This document shows positions 14,300 through 16,464 of a stretch of 16,464 bases of DNA, one piece after another. The notes beneath the pieces were generated by a model. It was not told the DNA's origin. It saw nothing but the letters and a program-made list of their open reading frames with translations, and ran no database searches. The stretch comes from Flavobacteriales bacterium UBA720 (lineage in GTDB: Bacteria > Bacteroidota > Bacteroidia > Flavobacteriales > Weeksellaceae): the NCBI GenBank assembly GCA_002297505.1, contig DBLQ01000117.1:1-16464 (forward strand), written 5' to 3'. A program made the position numbers and the translations under genes. Within the stretch, counting starts at the first letter, position 1; each line of letters opens with the position of its first letter.

Positions 14300-15127
14300 A
14301 TGCCTTACATTACAAAACCCATCGATCAGAACCACAGCATCTATTACGAAGACTTCGGAACAGGTCAACCAGTCATCCTCATCCATGGCTGGCCATTGAG
14401 CAGCAAATCCTGGGAACTCCAGGTTCCGGCACTGTTAGAAGCAGGGTTCCGTGTTATTACTTATGACCGAAAAGGTTTCGGGAAATCGGAAGCAACGCTG
14501 GACGGCTACTGTTACAATGGTCTGGCAGAAGATCTGCTGGAAATTATCAATCAGCTGGATCTTCAGGACGCGGTGCTGGTAGGCTTCTCCATGGGCGGCG
14601 GAGAGGTTGTAAGATATCTCACCAATTATGGTGCAGACAATATTTCTAAAGTTGCCCTGATCTCATCGATCATTCCGCTCGTTAAAGAGAAGGAAGACAA
14701 TCCTGATGGCGTGCCACAAGAAAAACTGAATGACATTATGGACCATCTGAAAACCGATCGCGTTACTTTTCTGGAAAGCTTTCACAAGGATTTTTATAAT
14801 TATGGAATGCTCTCAAAATCTGTCAGCCAGAAACAGTTGGATTACGACTGGAGCATAGCATCAGAAGCTTCGCCAATCGCAACGATCAAATGTGCCGAAA
14901 GCTGGGCCAATACCGATTTCCGTGAGGAACTGAAAAATGTGACGGTTCCTACACTGATAGTACACGGCGATGCAGACAAAGTTGTCCCTATTAAATCAGC
15001 AGGAGAACAGGCAGCGAAAGGCATCGTGAATAACGAATATTATGTGGTTTCGGATGGTCCGCACGGTCTCAACGTGACACACGCCGATGAGCTGAATCGC
15101 GTTCTGATCAACTTCCTGAAAAAATAA
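14300..15127 (+). CDS. Alpha/beta hydrolase, cofactor-free haloperoxidase/perhydrolase type
   Basis: 275-residue alpha/beta-hydrolase with the size and motifs of the non-heme chloroperoxidase/aryl-esterase group: oxyanion-loop VILIHGWPLSSKSWE (25-39), ITYDRKGFGKSE (53-64), nucleophile elbow GFSMGGGEVVRYL with Ser97, acid region VHGDADKVVPI (Asp226 or Asp224), and His255 in DGPHGLNVTH. These three complete a Ser-Asp-His triad. Enzymes of this group hydrolyse esters and, with a carboxylic acid and peroxide, make peracids that can halogenate; the true substrate is not evident, and esterase or lactonase is equally possible. No signal peptide. ATG 14300 gives the typical family N-terminus. Single-gene unit bracketed by terminators; I see no convincing promoter in the 60 bp upstream. 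Confidence 0.88.
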   Translation: MPYITKPIDQNHSIYYEDFGTGQPVILIHGWPLSSKSWELQVPALLEAGFRVITYDRKGFGKSEATLDGYCYNGLAEDLLEIINQLDLQDAVLVGFSMGGGEVVRYLTNYGADNISKVALISSIIPLVKEKEDNPDGVPQEKLNDIMDHLKTDRVTFLESFHKDFYNYGMLSKSVSQKQLDYDWSIASEASPIATIKCAESWANTDFREELKNVTVPTLIVHGDADKVVPIKSAGEQAAKGIVNNEYYVVSDGPHGLNVTHADELNRVLINFLKK

Positions 15128-15132
15128 TTCTC

Positions 15133-15158
15133 ACTGCAGCCCGGCGCTGCAGTTTTTG
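15133..15158 (+). terminator. Intrinsic terminator after the alpha/beta hydrolase
   Basis: A perfect 8-bp stem ACTGCAGC (15133-15140) with its complement GCTGCAGT (15146-15153), loop CCGGC, followed by TTTTG. It starts 6 bp after the stop codon. Confidence 0.85.
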
Positions 15159-15164
15159 TGTCGG

Positions 15165-15197
15165 TTTGCATGCTATTAAAAATTTTTTGTAACTTGA
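15165..15197 (+). promoter_or_regulatory. Possible promoter of the lipoprotein-antiporter unit
   Basis: TTTG (15165-15168), 21 bp, then TAACTTGA (15190-15197), an imperfect TAnnTTTG. The predicted start would leave a short leader before ATG 15217. Spacing is good but the -7 box is imperfect. Confidence 0.3.
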
Positions 15198-15216
15198 AAG
15201 TGAAAAAATAAAGTCT

Positions 15217-15789
15217 ATGATGAAGAAAAACATAATATGGTTTCCGGTTATTTTATTGTTTCTAATGGCTTGCCAAAATAAGAATGACGAATCTCTCGCC
15301 ATGCGTGAAAAAGCACTGTCCCAAAAGGAACAGCAGTTTGCACTCAAAGAAGCGGATTATCAGTCATTGCTGAAGATGCGCGACAGCCTCAATAATACAG
15401 TAAAGCAGGACTCCGTTGCTCCGCCGAAAGTTTGGCCTCCCGAAATTGCGGGAACATGGACGGGAAAAGTAGTCTGCACCGAGTCCAATTGCAGTGATTA
15501 TGTGATTGGCGATCAGAGGACGGACAATTGGGTATTCGTTAGCGATTCTACGCAGATGGCTGTAAAGATTGTCAACAATAATAAGATTGTGAGAATTTAC
15601 AACTCCGAGTACACGAATAATGAAATCAAAATGAATTTCAAGACCGATTCCACTTCTGCCAAAAAAGTGGAAATGAACGTCCTCCTGGACGATATAACGC
15701 CAAATAAAATTCGCGGAACCAGAACAGTGACTTCTGATAAAAATTGCGTCGCCAAATTCTCTGTAGAGCTTGTAAGACCTTCAAAATAA
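15217..15789 (+). CDS. Putative lipoprotein with N-terminal coiled coil
   Basis: 190 residues with a lipoprotein signal MMKKNIIWFPVILLFLMAC: basic start, hydrophobic core, lipobox LMAC with lipidated Cys19. After it, a charged heptad-like stretch (about 25-62; MREKALSQKEQQFALKEADY) predicts a coiled coil, then a Pro-rich hinge (VAPPKVWPPEIAG) and a compact beta-rich domain beginning GTWTGKVVCTESNC with a later TSDKNCVAKFSVELV; its three cysteines (in VVCTESNC and KNCV) could form a disulfide after export. The domain layout GTW..G....V...R..T...KF.VELV recalls small lipocalin-like or membrane-stress lipoproteins, but I do not recognise the family. ATG 15217 or 15220 starts the signal. The antiporter gene follows after 10 bp, so they are likely co-expressed. 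Confidence 0.8.
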   Translation: MMKKNIIWFPVILLFLMACQNKNDESLAMREKALSQKEQQFALKEADYQSLLKMRDSLNNTVKQDSVAPPKVWPPEIAGTWTGKVVCTESNCSDYVIGDQRTDNWVFVSDSTQMAVKIVNNNKIVRIYNSEYTNNEIKMNFKTDSTSAKKVEMNVLLDDITPNKIRGTRTVTSDKNCVAKFSVELVRPSK

Positions 15790-15799
15790 ATAAAACACA

Positions 15800-16464
15800 A
15801 TGATTCTCACCATTCACAATCTCAGTTTGCCGATCGAAGATCCGGTGCTGAAATTCCTGCTCGTGCTCATCATCATCCTTGGTGCGCCGCTACTGCTTAA
15901 TAAAATCAAGGTCCCGCATCTCCTGGGACTGATTATCGCCGGAGCCATTATAGGTCCCAACGGTTTCAATGTCCTCAGCCGCGACAGTAGCATTGTAGTC
16001 ACCGGTACCACGGGATTGCTTTACATTATGTTTCTTGCAGGACTGGAAATTGACATGGGCGATTTCAAGAAAAACAAATGGAAGAGTCTGGGATTCGGCC
16101 TCTACACATTTATAGTACCTTTTGTTCTGGGCTATATCGGATCCTACTATTTGTTGCATTTTAATGTGCTCACATCAGTTTTATTCGCCAGTTTATTTTC
16201 TTCGCACACTTTAATCGCTTATCCGCTGGTCAGCAAACTTGGGGTATCAAAAAATAAGGCGGTTAATATTACGGTAGGTGGCACAATGATCACCGACATT
16301 CTGGCTTTATTGGTGCTGGCGGTAGTTGTCGGCATGACTCAGGGCGAAGTGGGCAGCGAATTCTGGATCAAGCTTTCGGTCTCGATTCTGGTATTCGGGC
16401 TTATTGTCCTCTTAATTTTCCCGATTATCGGCCGCTGGTTTTTCAAAAAAGTCAGTGATAAGAT
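15800..16464 (+). CDS. CPA2-type cation:proton antiporter, N-terminal part (partial)
   Basis: From ATG 15800 the frame is open to the window end (221 full codons). It is an integral membrane protein with repeated hydrophobic helices; seen are FLLVLIIILGAPLLLNKIKV, then VPHLLGLIIAGAIIGPNG (38-55), a CPA2 hallmark, FLAGLEIDMGDFKKNK (78-93), SSHTLIAYPLVSKLG (134-148) and GGTMITDILALLVLAVVV (160-177). Asp166 is placed where CPA2 exchangers carry their essential ion-binding aspartate. It should exchange Na+ or K+ for protons across the inner membrane for pH or ion balance; which cation cannot be told. Members in Bacteroidota often have a further membrane part and a cytoplasmic regulatory tail, which is beyond the window. 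Second gene after the lipoprotein. Confidence 0.88.
   Translation, partial: MILTIHNLSLPIEDPVLKFLLVLIIILGAPLLLNKIKVPHLLGLIIAGAIIGPNGFNVLSRDSSIVVTGTTGLLYIMFLAGLEIDMGDFKKNKWKSLGFGLYTFIVPFVLGYIGSYYLLHFNVLTSVLFASLFSSHTLIAYPLVSKLGVSKNKAVNITVGGTMITDILALLVLAVVVGMTQGEVGSEFWIKLSVSILVFGLIVLLIFPIIGRWFFKKVSDK

Noticed and set aside
1..16464. CRISPR arrays, tRNA or rRNA genes, insertion sequences, phage genes
   Set aside because: Reading both strands I saw no regularly spaced repeats, no tRNA-like cloverleaf or rRNA sequence, no transposase or integrase motifs, and no flanking inverted repeats with target duplications.

Overview
The window looks like a chromosomal segment from a Bacteroidota bacterium, most likely a flavobacterium of the Chryseobacterium type (Weeksellaceae). 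Support comes from TAnnTTTG promoter -7 boxes (with an upstream TTTG in the best cases), the absence of clear Shine-Dalgarno sites, several TTG starts, a RecQ without the usual zinc-binding cysteines, a barrel-less MG2/TonB-plug protein, and protein content typical of flavobacteria. The genus is an inference from general similarity, not a database match.

Layout. 1-577 (-): 5' part of the branched-chain aminotransferase gene ilvE, with a well-formed promoter. 646-1784 (+): the tRNA-modification methyltransferase gene mnmD and a NUDIX hydrolase, ending in a bidirectional terminator. 1805-6116 (-): a tightly packed run, in transcription order recQ, a small antitoxin-like gene, a RelE/ParE-like toxin gene with no ATG/GTG/TTG start, a GT4 glycosyltransferase and a small lipoprotein. 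6301-8131 (+): kdsD (arabinose-5-phosphate isomerase, Kdo synthesis) and tatC, divergent from recQ. 8173-9308 (-): a Crp/Fnr-family regulator and thiol peroxidase tpx. 9477-11696 (+): monomeric NADP-isocitrate dehydrogenase, divergent from tpx. 11796-14186 (+): MG2/TonB-plug protein. 14300-15127 (+): alpha/beta hydrolase of the chloroperoxidase/perhydrolase type. 15217-16464 (+): a coiled-coil lipoprotein followed closely by a CPA2-type cation:proton antiporter cut by the window end.

Most of the window is housekeeping: amino-acid synthesis, tRNA modification, DNA repair, envelope sugar synthesis, protein export, peroxide defence and NADPH supply. tpx and idh share a 168-bp divergent control region, and both relate to redox balance. 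Strong hairpin-plus-T-tract terminators separate most transcription units.

I found no clearly new multi-gene system. The points most worth a second look are: the toxin reading frame of about 30% GC that lacks a standard start, inside the recQ-glycosyltransferase run; a sharp base-composition break inside mnmD; a palindrome on the predicted transcription start of idh; and a terminator-like hairpin in the recQ leader.
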